Below, in pieces: positions 1 to 6,827 of a DNA stretch of 9,261 nucleotides. The notes under the pieces are model-generated. The model searched no databases and was not told where the DNA came from. It saw only the letters and a program-made list of their open reading frames with translations. Source of the stretch: Bacillota bacterium (GTDB taxonomy: Bacteria; Bacillota; Clostridia; Lachnospirales; Lachnospiraceae); contig JAGFXQ010000123.1 of the NCBI GenBank assembly GCA_017861355.1, positions 1 to 9,261 of the forward strand, in the 5' to 3' direction. Position 1 is the first letter of the stretch. The number at the start of each line of letters is the position of its first letter. Both the position numbers and the translations under genes were made by a program.

Positions 1-422
1 GAGGCATCTTTAAATTCAAAGATTGCGGTATCATAAGCACCGGAGATATATTTTTCGGACGTCAGCATATCAGCGCAAAGGTCCTTGTCTGAGGCGTTGA
101 AGCCACAGTTAGCCATCGTCTTATTATCAACCGTTGACTGCTGTGAAGTCGGCATGGCAGTTGAAGTATTATTCTGGTTGCCACCCTGTGAACCGGAACT
201 TCCCTGGCCTCCCATAGCAGGAACCTGACCGCTCAGCAACTGATTAATCGTCTGGAGATGCTCCTTCTCCTTCTGCCCATTACTTCGAAAAACTGCCTTC
301 AGTTCGGAATCACAAGCAATATTTGCATAGTTATCATATTTTAGAATACATTGTTCCTCATGACTTTTAGAATCCTCTAATAGAAATTTTTCCTTTGTTG
401 TAAGTTGTATATTTGTAATCAT
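1..422 (-). CDS. Coat F (CotF-like) spore coat protein, 3' end outside window
   Basis: Partial gene. 140 codons are visible, reading from ATG at 422 leftwards off the window edge. The first ~65 residues (ITNIQLTTKEKFLLEDSK, then a helical stretch with HEEQC and EHLQTINQLL) resemble the ferritin-like helical Coat F family, whose members are layered on the spore or found in related clostridial proteins of uncertain role. Residues ~66-98 form a Gly/Gln/Ser/Asn-rich low-complexity insert. After it the helical domain appears to resume (DLCADMLTSEKYISGAYDTAIFEF), which is the typical Coat F core. The start is well supported: GGAGGTGA at 428-435 lies 5 bases upstream. Expression during sporulation is expected from the family, but I could not identify a clear sigma-E or sigma-K promoter. 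The C-terminus is not visible. Confidence 0.85.
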   Translation of the reverse strand, partial: MITNIQLTTKEKFLLEDSKSHEEQCILKYDNYANIACDSELKAVFRSNGQKEKEHLQTINQLLSGQVPAMGGQGSSGSQGGNQNNTSTAMPTSQQSTVDNKTMANCGFNASDKDLCADMLTSEKYISGAYDTAIFEFKDA

Positions 423-435
423 TCAAATCACCTCC

Positions 436-722
436 ATAGTTTATTATTTTCATTAATCCGGATAATATCCCTGTTAATTATGAACACAGAATTTTTATAA
501 AAAGAGCTGGTTCACGGCAGTTAATCACTCGAGGCGATCAAACCCCATAATATACCATAACAAATGATGTAAAAGAATGTCGAAATTGGGAAAAAATAGA
601 ATATAATGATAAAGTGTGGGGTGAATGATACAGTAGAAACGACTGCCACATTGATGAAAAAGCTGGATGAAAAGTTCCGGGAAGTACAGTCAATAAGTTT
701 ACAATAAAATAATACGCACCAA
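436..722. other. Intergenic region between cotF-like gene and LuxR-type regulator
   Basis: About 290 bases with no convincing gene. On the minus strand, TTTACA at 568-573 and TATTAT at 547-552 (15-bp spacing) form a poor promoter match for the Coat F gene. No intrinsic terminator is evident after the regulator stop at 723. A 33-codon plus-strand ORF (606-707) ends in an amphipathic lysine/glutamate-rich stretch but has no ribosome binding site. It could be a gene remnant or chance. Confidence 0.5.
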
Positions 723-2336
723 CTACTTTAACTTAAGTCCGATTTCCTGCAGCATATTGTTGTATAGAATCAACTCCTCCTTGGAGGCTACGCCAAGCTT
801 GGAGAAGATGTGTTTGTTATGGGTTTTCACGGTATTTACACTGATGAATAGCTGACCGGCTATTTCCTGTACGCTACGTCCTTTGATATATAGACTGAAT
901 ACAGAATACTCCGCCGGAGTAAGCGTCTTCGTCTTTTCCACAAAATCCTCGAGCATGGTAAGCTGATAACGCTCCTGCTCTGCTTTTTTGAGTTGCTCCC
1001 GCTTGTATTCTGAGAGATAATGAATTAGATCATCCATCTCTTGAATATTTGTTTTGGGAGCTTCTTCTGTTTCTGCGGATTTGATGATCTCGAAGCCGGC
1101 AGAGATGGGTTTGAGATACTTTTTACTGAAGAAGATGGAAATGATGATACCTCCGGTAACCAATAAGCTGAGGAGACATGCAATCACAATGTTCAGATTT
1201 AATATAGAATCAACAATATCCTCCTTGGGAACTAATATAGCAGTTGCCCAGTCCTCAACATAGAACGGGGAATCTTTTGGATACAGCTGTACTTCCTCAT
1301 GGAAGCCTAAAAATATATTATCGGAATCGGTATAATAGGTAGTGAAGGAATTGGATTTTTTTCGGAATTTCAAAAGGGAATAATCCTCAGAGATATTCTT
1401 GGCAGAATATCCACCGGCAAACATGGAACGATGCAGTAACAATCCCTTGCCGGAAAGGGGGGACAGCATACAGGACATCCGATTGTAGCTTTTATCCGTT
1501 GGCATATAGGACAGCTTGAAAAGCATGGCACTGATTTCAAAGCCACAGACACCGTAGATATTATGATGTGAATCGATCAATGGAACGGAACAAAGCATCA
1601 CCTCTTCGCTGGTACCGGGAAGAATACAAGGATTGCTCCAATAATAAAGCTTGGATAAGGAGAGATCGGAATGCTTCATCGCTGCTTCCATGGGTTGATT
1701 GTAATATTCTGCTTCGCTGATATCAAATTCCAGGCTCCACTGGGCGTGCAGATTAAGTGAATTGTCTCGCCCGATCTGTGGAAAGCCGGTTAAGATCGTA
1801 ATTGTTGGTGTGGATGAACTGATAATATTAGGCTCCATATTCTTTATATACAGTCCGGCTTTGGAGTTTGAGGCATTCTTAAGTGCCGGATTCACGGTTG
1901 CATTCAGGATGAAGAAGGCTCCGCTGCATTTGGATTTTTGTAAGGAATAGAAAGTGGTGTCATAGGATTCTGCAATGATCTCTTCCAGCTGCTCAGGTTC
2001 ATCACTCAGTGACTCAATCGTGAGCTTCCTCCCGGTAAGCTTATCCTCCAGACTTTGGGATAGTACTTCTGAGAATTCTACAACCGACAGAGACAGCTGT
2101 CCATATTGGGACGAGATTTCTTCCTGGGAGTGTCGGAGTGCACTTTGGACACGGTCCTTGCTTTCGGTGATGCCTGCAGAAAATACACCTGTAAATATCA
2201 AAATAGCTATGATTCCGGCAGCCATAGTTAATACAAGCATTAGAAGAAATATTAATAATCGGAAGCGTAATGTCACACTGTTATGCTCGGACTTATATAT
2301 CTTACATAGAACCTTTTCTCGCAGACGGTTCATCAT
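723..2336 (-). CDS. Transmembrane one-component regulator: Cache-like sensor with LuxR/GerE-type HTH
   Basis: 537 residues. A short basic cytoplasmic N-terminus is followed by a membrane segment (~27-53), a large extracellular domain (~54-376), a second membrane segment (~377-403), a short basic linker and a Lys/Glu/Gln-rich probable coiled coil (~440-470), then a C-terminal LuxR/GerE helix-turn-helix (~472-535). The HTH is recognisable from LTPAEYSVFSLYIKGRSVQE and VNTVKTHNKHIFSKLG. The extracellular part has Cache-like traits: WSLEFDISEAEYYNQP, then YYWSNPC, and VPLIDSHHNIYGVCGFEIS. This suggests direct sensing of an extracellular ligand and DNA binding from the membrane, without kinase or receiver domains. 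The start ATG overlaps the SBP stop (ATGA), so translation is probably coupled; a second ATG follows at once. The SD-like AGAAAGG lies 10 bases upstream. The ligand is unknown; the neighbouring SBP may present it. Confidence 0.85.
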   Translation of the reverse strand: MMNRLREKVLCKIYKSEHNSVTLRFRLLIFLLMLVLTMAAGIIAILIFTGVFSAGITESKDRVQSALRHSQEEISSQYGQLSLSVVEFSEVLSQSLEDKLTGRKLTIESLSDEPEQLEEIIAESYDTTFYSLQKSKCSGAFFILNATVNPALKNASNSKAGLYIKNMEPNIISSSTPTITILTGFPQIGRDNSLNLHAQWSLEFDISEAEYYNQPMEAAMKHSDLSLSKLYYWSNPCILPGTSEEVMLCSVPLIDSHHNIYGVCGFEISAMLFKLSYMPTDKSYNRMSCMLSPLSGKGLLLHRSMFAGGYSAKNISEDYSLLKFRKKSNSFTTYYTDSDNIFLGFHEEVQLYPKDSPFYVEDWATAILVPKEDIVDSILNLNIVIACLLSLLVTGGIIISIFFSKKYLKPISAGFEIIKSAETEEAPKTNIQEMDDLIHYLSEYKREQLKKAEQERYQLTMLEDFVEKTKTLTPAEYSVFSLYIKGRSVQEIAGQLFISVNTVKTHNKHIFSKLGVASKEELILYNNMLQEIGLKLK

Positions 2337-3724
2337 TTTATAGCAACCTTTCTGAATTCATTGTATTTCCCGCCGGTAGAATCAGACAGAGCCATCTGGG
2401 GTGATTCTTCTTGCAACAGCGACTGATAGCTGTCTTTAGAGGACTGGGCAAAGGATCGTAAGGTCTCTTCATAATTGCTTTGTAGTACGTCTACTCCATC
2501 GAATAAAGGAGATATGTAGAACTCATATTCCGTCTGCATCTGTCTTGCGACAGTCAGTAATTTCTTGATGTTATCATCACTGACCGTGTCTATTTCCTGC
2601 AACATAATATCTCCGAAGGCTTCCTCGGTTACCGGAAGATATCCGGTTGAGGAGACAAAACGAAGATTATTCTCGGGACGGGTGAACCATTTCAGGAAGA
2701 GGGCAGCTAGCTTTTCTCTCTTTGTATCAGATTTAATGACACACATACCGGCACCGCGCTGAAGTGCGATCTTTTTCCCGCCTTCATAGATGGGATAAGG
2801 AAGGATGGTCAATCGGGCCTCTTCGGTAGTATTATCGGCATAGGTTACCGTGGGGGAGAAGAACAACACGCCTGCGGTTGAGCCGGTGGAACATACAATA
2901 TCACCGGTTTTCGCAAGATCGGAGGCATAACCATCGAAGATGGCGGTATATCCCTGAACTGCCGGAAGGTAGTAACTTTCCCATACTTTTCTTACATCCG
3001 GGTTGTCATAATCGATCACCTTATCCTTCAGCAACCGGCTGCCTAACTGTTCACAGCCGATGAGAGAAAGATTGAAGAGTGAATCCGGTACATAAAAGGT
3101 CTTTCCGTCGTTTGGAATGTCAGGGGTCTTCTGATCAGTCCATTCATAATAAAGGGCAGCTGCGTTGCGGATGCCCTCAAAAGTGGACAAATCATCATAG
3201 GTAACTCCGGCATCCTCTGAAAATTGATCGAAAATAGAGGAATTGATAAAAAGAACTTCGGTTGACTTTGCCGTAGGAAATACATACAAAGATCCGCCAG
3301 CGTACCGACCTTCATCGATAAATCTTGGAATATATTTGGATAACTCTTTCTTTGAAAATTGCTCTTCCAGATTGACCAGAAGCCCCTTTTCAACCAGGGC
3401 TACCGCTGTCTTTGGATATGCGGTAGTGATATCGGGAAGCTGAGGGGCACCGGGATCGCCATTTGCTGCCATAGTAAGCTTGTCATGCAAGGTAGAGGAG
3501 CCGGAGATCGAAGTGACATTGATGATGACACCCTTCTCCAGACCTACGGTTCCGTTGAATTCCTCAATCATCTCATCCATCGTATCCTTCATCTGTCCGC
3601 CGTAGTTATGCCAGAGTGTCAAAGTAATCGGATTGGTATGTCTCGTTCTGATGAAATTTACAGAAAGGATAATCAGTGGAGTAAGTACCAGAACGAACAG
3701 TAACAGAATGTATTTCTTTTTCGT
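2333..3724 (-). CDS. Extracellular solute-binding protein (family 1-like), membrane-anchored, apparent ACG start
   Basis: 463 residues if translation starts at ACG 3724-3722. From ~residue 36 the protein looks like an ABC-type carbohydrate-binding SBP: LTLWHNYGGQMKDTMDEMIEEFN, a domain with DITTAYPKTAVALVEKGLLVNL, and a late AALFLKWFTRPENN...STGYLPVTEEA block typical of the SBP_bac_1 fold. The N-terminus (KKKYILLLFVLVLTPLIILSV) is a charged end plus a hydrophobic segment with no lipobox Cys and no clear AxA cleavage site, so it is probably an uncleaved anchor. Start choice: a perfect AGGAGGG lies 6 bases before the ACG, and no ATG, GTG or TTG is in frame between there and TTG at 3622, which would cut off the export segment. 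No permease or ATPase genes lie nearby, so a sensory role with the downstream membrane LuxR regulator is inferred. A loss-of-start mutation cannot be excluded. Confidence 0.8.
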   Translation of the reverse strand, partial: TKKKYILLLFVLVLTPLIILSVNFIRTRHTNPITLTLWHNYGGQMKDTMDEMIEEFNGTVGLEKGVIINVTSISGSSTLHDKLTMAANGDPGAPQLPDITTAYPKTAVALVEKGLLVNLEEQFSKKELSKYIPRFIDEGRYAGGSLYVFPTAKSTEVLFINSSIFDQFSEDAGVTYDDLSTFEGIRNAAALYYEWTDQKTPDIPNDGKTFYVPDSLFNLSLIGCEQLGSRLLKDKVIDYDNPDVRKVWESYYLPAVQGYTAIFDGYASDLAKTGDIVCSTGSTAGVLFFSPTVTYADNTTEEARLTILPYPIYEGGKKIALQRGAGMCVIKSDTKREKLAALFLKWFTRPENNLRFVSSTGYLPVTEEAFGDIMLQEIDTVSDDNIKKLLTVARQMQTEYEFYISPLFDGVDVLQSNYEETLRSFAQSSKDSYQSLLQEESPQMALSDSTGGKYNEFRKVAIK

Positions 3725-3730
3725 AGTAAT

Positions 3731-3737
3731 CCCTCCT
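3731..3737 (-). promoter_or_regulatory. Shine-Dalgarno for the SBP gene
   Basis: Minus strand AGGAGGG followed by six bases and then ACG AAA AAG AAA. In a normal gene an ATG would occupy this position. It fixes the probable initiation site even though the codon is non-standard. Confidence 0.75.
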
Positions 3738-3803
3738 AATCCATGAATTAGGCAGAAACTCAGTGTTCACCGTCTCGAGTCCTCTGACCTTCTAACAAAG
3801 GAT

Positions 3804-3835
3804 ATTATATCATGAACATAGGACATGTTCATGAT
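3804..3835 (-). promoter_or_regulatory. Perfect 11-bp inverted repeat over a possible SBP-operon promoter
   Basis: ATCATGAACAT (3809-3819) and its exact complement (3825-3835) are separated by 5 bases (AGGAC). On the minus strand a consensus -10 TATAAT (3804-3809) touches the repeat, and a weak -35 TGAACA (3826-3831, 16-bp spacer) lies inside it, so a protein bound here would cover the promoter. As RNA transcribed from further upstream, the same sequence would form a stable hairpin. No T-tract follows, so a terminator is unlikely. Whether the LuxR-type protein encoded downstream binds here is inference. Confidence 0.6.
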
Positions 3836-3838
3836 CGT

Positions 3839-3900
3839 CAGCTCCGATCGTATATACTCAAGCAAGCTTGGTATATACTTACTACGCTTTATTATACCAT
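3839..3900 (-). repeat. Dispersed hairpin element, copy 1 (candidate structured leader RNA)
   Basis: 62 bases that match 9199-9260 in inverted orientation at 48 positions, by eye and without gaps. Conserved blocks on the minus strand are AGCGTAGT, the hairpin ends GTAT/ATAC, its tip CAAGC/GCTTG, and CGATCGGAGCTG. Within the stem, four consecutive pairs differ between copies yet stay paired: GTAT with ATAC here, AAGC with GCTT in copy 2. A single bulged base is also kept. In this copy GATCG/CGATC (ending near 3832) can form a second small hairpin with loop GAGCTGA. Read on minus it lies just after a promoter-like sequence and would fall in the SBP-operon 5' leader. It could also be a structured DNA element. 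Confidence 0.75.
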
Positions 3901-3919
3901 ATCAGGTAATGTCTTCCAA
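3891..3919 (-). promoter_or_regulatory. Promoter-like sequence entering the hairpin element, toward the SBP gene
   Basis: Minus strand TTGGAA (3914-3919), 17-bp spacer, TATAAT (3891-3896). The -10 is a perfect sigma-A match and the spacing is optimal. The predicted transcript would begin at the edge of the conserved hairpin element and carry it in a ~150-base leader before the SBP gene. A similar arrangement stands at 9180-9208 on the other strand with an unrelated spacer. Confidence 0.6.
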
Positions 3920-4047
3920 TGGAACTGGGTATTATTTCTTAAAGGAAAATTTAAGTATTTAATAAAAATCACCCTCAGGGTAATAGTAATCTTCGGACCA
4001 TACAATACAATTGAGATAGATGTGGGATCATTGAAACAGGATGTGCA

Positions 4048-4053
4048 AAGGAG
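4048..4053 (+). promoter_or_regulatory. Ribosome binding site deciding the lipoprotein start
   Basis: AAGGAG eight bases before ATG 4062. The in-frame ATG at 4041 has no good SD. The ATG at 4095 has only a close GAGG, although it would give a more ordinary 22-residue signal peptide. Confidence 0.6.
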
Positions 4054-4061
4054 TGGATAAA

Positions 4062-4535
4062 ATGGGAGAGGGATTAAGAGGGAATAGAGGATTGATGAAG
4101 TCTCTGCAATTGTCATCACATGTATTCATAATAATTGCCCTATCTTCTTTGGTTGCAGGCTGTAATCTGAAGGAAAAGATAAGTTCAAGCATAACCGATG
4201 AGATACCGGAGGAGGAGATGCTGACCGAATATGAGTGGCCAACAGGCGAGGCGGCAAAGTGTCTCCCCGAACTGGGAGCAGGAGTGATTACCTATGTGTC
4301 GGAGGATGTTGATTCCTGCGAACTGTCCATAGTGGAAATAAGCGCGGAGATGTATGAAGACTATCTGGTTGACTTGCAAGGCTTTGGTTATACCCTGCTA
4401 CATTCCGAGAGTGATACTGAGGGGTATGAGATAGATAACGGAAGTACACCGGAAGGAGCAATCGTGAGCTTAAGCTATCAAGGAGATGAGAAGTGTCTTG
4501 AGCTTAGTGTGGAGATCTCGGGTATCCGGGAGTAA
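4062..4535 (+). CDS. Small secreted lipoprotein of unknown function
   Basis: 157 residues from ATG 4062. A basic N-region and hydrophobic core (VFIIIALSSLVAGC) end in a lipobox with Cys34, so the protein is probably lipidated and held on the outer face of the membrane. The mature ~123 residues are strongly acidic: EEEMLTEYEWPTGEAAKCLPELGAG near the start, then a compact alpha/beta-looking part with SAEMYEDYLVDLQGFGYTLLHSE, IVSLSYQGD and a final LELSVEISG strand. The WP...LP...G pattern followed by YxxYxxxLxxxGF recalls small clostridial lipoproteins in the DUF6591 style, but this is a memory-based resemblance. No enzyme motif is visible. It is divergent from the SBP-LuxR operon and shares its upstream region, so co-regulation is possible. 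No convincing promoter was found on this strand. The ATG at 4095 is an alternative start. Confidence 0.8.
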   Translation: MGEGLRGNRGLMKSLQLSSHVFIIIALSSLVAGCNLKEKISSSITDEIPEEEMLTEYEWPTGEAAKCLPELGAGVITYVSEDVDSCELSIVEISAEMYEDYLVDLQGFGYTLLHSESDTEGYEIDNGSTPEGAIVSLSYQGDEKCLELSVEISGIRE

Positions 4536-4564
4536 AGTCGATATTAGTTTGCCGGACGACATTA

Positions 4565-4618
4565 AGAATAGGTATGCCATAAGCGAACATATAAGTTCTC
4601 CTATGGCATACCTATTCT
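4565..4618. terminator. Bidirectional terminator-like hairpin between convergent genes
   Basis: A perfect 17-bp inverted repeat: AGAATAGGTATGCCATA at 4565-4581 and its complement at 4602-4618. An inner GAAC/GTTC pair (4585-4588 with 4595-4598) extends the stem past a 3x3 internal loop. It sits 30 bases after the lipoprotein stop and about 50 bases after the mutS2-like stop on the other strand. Neither side has a good T-tract, so it may act mainly as a 3' stabilising structure. Confidence 0.65.
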
Positions 4619-4667
4619 GTGTGCCCGTGTGATTCATCCGATGAGAAGGATTAAAATAGCAGAGCCG

Positions 4668-6635
4668 TTACTTTGCCTGCTCTTTCTCATATACAATCTC
4701 AAGTTCGGATTGATAACCCTTCTCCATCTTATGCCTTGCTTTTCGGTTCGCTACGCTGTCAAAAACGATTGAGAAATCATAATCCTCCGGATACATCTCG
4801 GAGGCAGCCACCTTCAGCTGAAGACGTTTGTGGTTGATGAATTCCTTCTTCTTCTGAATTTGGACTCCAACTTCGCCCTTCTCATCAGCCTTACGGAATA
4901 CGATTCCGATTTTCTTCTGAGGGTAAACAACTACGCTGTCCCCGATATTGAAACGCAGGCTTCGGCCGTTCGCAGTTTTTGGCTCGATATGCTTTTCAAT
5001 GTGAGATACTAATCTCGGGGCGGTAGAGTGAATACCAGAAGCCTCTGCGGCATCTTCCAGGAAGTGTGGATCGATACTCTGACCAACTTTCTCAGTATCT
5101 GTTACATTATCCTTACCATAAGCTTCATGATAAGCACGCTCTAGCATATGTCTGGGTAGACCCAACCTCTTAGCAATATAGAGTGCGCAGCTCTCGCCTG
5201 CTTCTCCGAGTTCCAAACGGTATAAAGGCTTTAAGCTTTCGCGGTCAAAAGCCATTCGAGCATTGATTAGTCCCGGCGCTTTATGAGCATATTCCTTCAC
5301 CTCGGGATAATGAGTTGTGGCTACGAACAGACAGCCTTTTTGACTCAATTCTTCGAGAATTGCGATTGCGATTCCCATTCCCTCTGCAGGATCCGTACCG
5401 GAACCCAACTCATCGAGCAGTACCAGACTTTCCCGGTCGGCATAGTTCATAATGTTGATAATATTCGTAATATGCGAGGAGAAGGTGGATAAGTTCTCCG
5501 AGATGCTCTGCCCATCTCCGATATCACATAGGACCAGATTATTCAGGCACAACTGTGCTTGATCGCAGGGTACATGAAGTCCGCTCTGTGCCATAAGCTC
5601 TAACAAACCCACTGTCTTCAGTGTTACTGTCTTGCCACCGGTATTTGGTCCGGTAATTACAATACCATTGATCCCGTTGCCTAATTCAAAATTCAATGGG
5701 ACACATTCTTCTACCTTAAGCAGGGGGTGACGGGCATTTTCCAGCCGAATATACCGATTGGTATTGATCGTAGCCGGAACTGCCTTCATGTCTACACTGA
5801 GTTTCGCCTTAGCAAAGATAAAATCCAGCGTTTCCATTGCTTCCATGTTCAGACCGAACTCATTCGCATGTTCTCCGACTGAGGCAGACAGTACATATAA
5901 AATACGGCGTTCTTCGTTACTTTCTGCAATTTCCTGAATAGATAATTCCTCTTTTAATTTGGCGACGATTGTTGGTTCAATGAAATAAGTAGAGCCGCTG
6001 GAGGAGATATCCAGAACAGACCCGCTGACCATATGCTTATATTCTTTTTTAACAGGGAGCGTAAAGTGTCCATTTCTGGTAGCGACATACCCATCGGTAA
6101 ACCACTCTTTTTTGCTGCGAAGCTGGGACTCCAACTTCGATTTCATCTCATTACGTAATTGGTCCATCTTTCGGCGAATGTCCTTCAATTCCTTGGAAGC
6201 GCTATCTTCAATTGCATTATTTCTTATACTTTCCTCGATTTCTCTGGACAGGTCATTCAGTTCATGGATGGAACCGCCATAACCTGCGATAGCAACTCCC
6301 AAGGATTCCGCACGCTTTAGGAAACCCTTCATTCTCTTGCAGGCATTGATGAACAACCCAATTTGTGTTAACTGCTCCGGCACCAGCATGGCGCCTTTCC
6401 CGGCCAGCTCCGTCAGCATCTCGATGTCTTTCATGACTGCCAGCGGTGGAGTACCGATGTGATCCAGTATCTTTCTACCTTCCGTCGTATCATTGATTTT
6501 CGCCTTAACCTCACGTTCACTAAGATAAGGCACTAACTCCAACAGCTTCTGCCTTGCCCGTTCCGACACTGCATATTCGCTTAATTTATTCCGTATTTTA
6601 TTAAATTCCAACGCATTGATTGATTTATTGATCAT
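4668..6635 (-). CDS. MutS2-family DNA-binding ATPase lacking the Smr nuclease domain
   Basis: 655 residues. The N-terminus (NKSINALEFNKIRNKLSEYAVSE) is the typical MutS2 start. Next come the helical lever/clamp region with a charged coiled coil (~130-180) and the MutS ATPase domain. Visible motifs are Walker A GPNTGGKT (329-336), the MutS signature GQSISENLSTFSSH (375-388), Walker B LVLLDELGSGTDP (404-416) and ATTHY (439-443), all intact. After the ATPase, a linker of about 50 residues leads to a KOW-like beta segment (RFNIGDSVVVYPQKKIGIV, ~561-608) and a short basic tail. Usual MutS2 proteins have ~780-790 residues with a longer stalk and a C-terminal Smr nuclease (LDLRG motif); both are missing. 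Family knowledge links MutS2 to branched DNA, recombination control or collided ribosomes. Without Smr, an ATP-driven clamp without nicking is inferred. AGGAGG sits 7 bases before the ATG. Confidence 0.88.
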   Translation of the reverse strand: MINKSINALEFNKIRNKLSEYAVSERARQKLLELVPYLSEREVKAKINDTTEGRKILDHIGTPPLAVMKDIEMLTELAGKGAMLVPEQLTQIGLFINACKRMKGFLKRAESLGVAIAGYGGSIHELNDLSREIEESIRNNAIEDSASKELKDIRRKMDQLRNEMKSKLESQLRSKKEWFTDGYVATRNGHFTLPVKKEYKHMVSGSVLDISSSGSTYFIEPTIVAKLKEELSIQEIAESNEERRILYVLSASVGEHANEFGLNMEAMETLDFIFAKAKLSVDMKAVPATINTNRYIRLENARHPLLKVEECVPLNFELGNGINGIVITGPNTGGKTVTLKTVGLLELMAQSGLHVPCDQAQLCLNNLVLCDIGDGQSISENLSTFSSHITNIINIMNYADRESLVLLDELGSGTDPAEGMGIAIAILEELSQKGCLFVATTHYPEVKEYAHKAPGLINARMAFDRESLKPLYRLELGEAGESCALYIAKRLGLPRHMLERAYHEAYGKDNVTDTEKVGQSIDPHFLEDAAEASGIHSTAPRLVSHIEKHIEPKTANGRSLRFNIGDSVVVYPQKKIGIVFRKADEKGEVGVQIQKKKEFINHKRLQLKVAASEMYPEDYDFSIVFDSVANRKARHKMEKGYQSELEIVYEKEQAK

Positions 6636-6650
6636 GATGATTCCTCCTAA

Positions 6651-6709
6651 TTAAAATAAGCCCACAGTAATACCTACCATTGCAGCTGGGTAGAATACTC
6701 CCTGTGGGC
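6651..6709 (-). promoter_or_regulatory. Terminator-like hairpin in the mutS2-like leader (possible attenuator)
   Basis: On the minus strand GCCCACAG (6709-6702) pairs perfectly with CTGTGGGC (6667-6660), and an inner CTACC/GGTAG stem stands at 6693-6689 and 6678-6674. The hairpin is followed directly by TTATTTTAAT and then the AGGAGG of the mutS2-like gene. It could end readthrough transcription or attenuate this gene. Upstream, CGAAG and CTTCG segments (6721-6780) offer alternative pairings. No T-box sequence or recognised riboswitch core was seen. Confidence 0.55.
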
Positions 6710-6796
6710 ATGATGTCTTTTGCGACGAAGGATTAACCAACGGACGCTAAACAATAGAAAGTACGCTTCGCGAACCTTCCATCATCATGAATAGAA

Positions 6797-6827
6797 AAGG
6801 CATAACAGGATTACCCTATTATGCCTT
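6797..6827 (-). terminator. Intrinsic terminator-like hairpin
   Basis: AAGGCATAA (6797-6805) and TTATGCCTT (6819-6827) are exact complements, with an inner AGG/CCT pair around a 5-base loop. Read on minus, the stem is followed by CCTTTTCTATT, a modest T-tract. It lies about 290 bases beyond the HxlR stop and upstream of the mutS2-like gene, so it may insulate that gene from the redox operon. Confidence 0.5.

Noticed and set aside
606..707. 33-codon plus-strand ORF ending in a Lys/Glu-rich helix-like stretch
   Set aside because: No Shine-Dalgarno, and its ATG overlaps the only TATAAT nearby. It may be a remnant of a lost gene, but there is not enough to call it.
1975..2343. 122-codon plus-strand ORF opposite the LuxR-type gene
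   Set aside because: Antisense shadow of a clearly coding minus-strand gene; its composition has no protein-like motif.
3043..3393. 116-codon minus-strand ORF inside the SBP gene
   Set aside because: It is an alternative frame of the SBP, whose own frame carries the clear family motifs.
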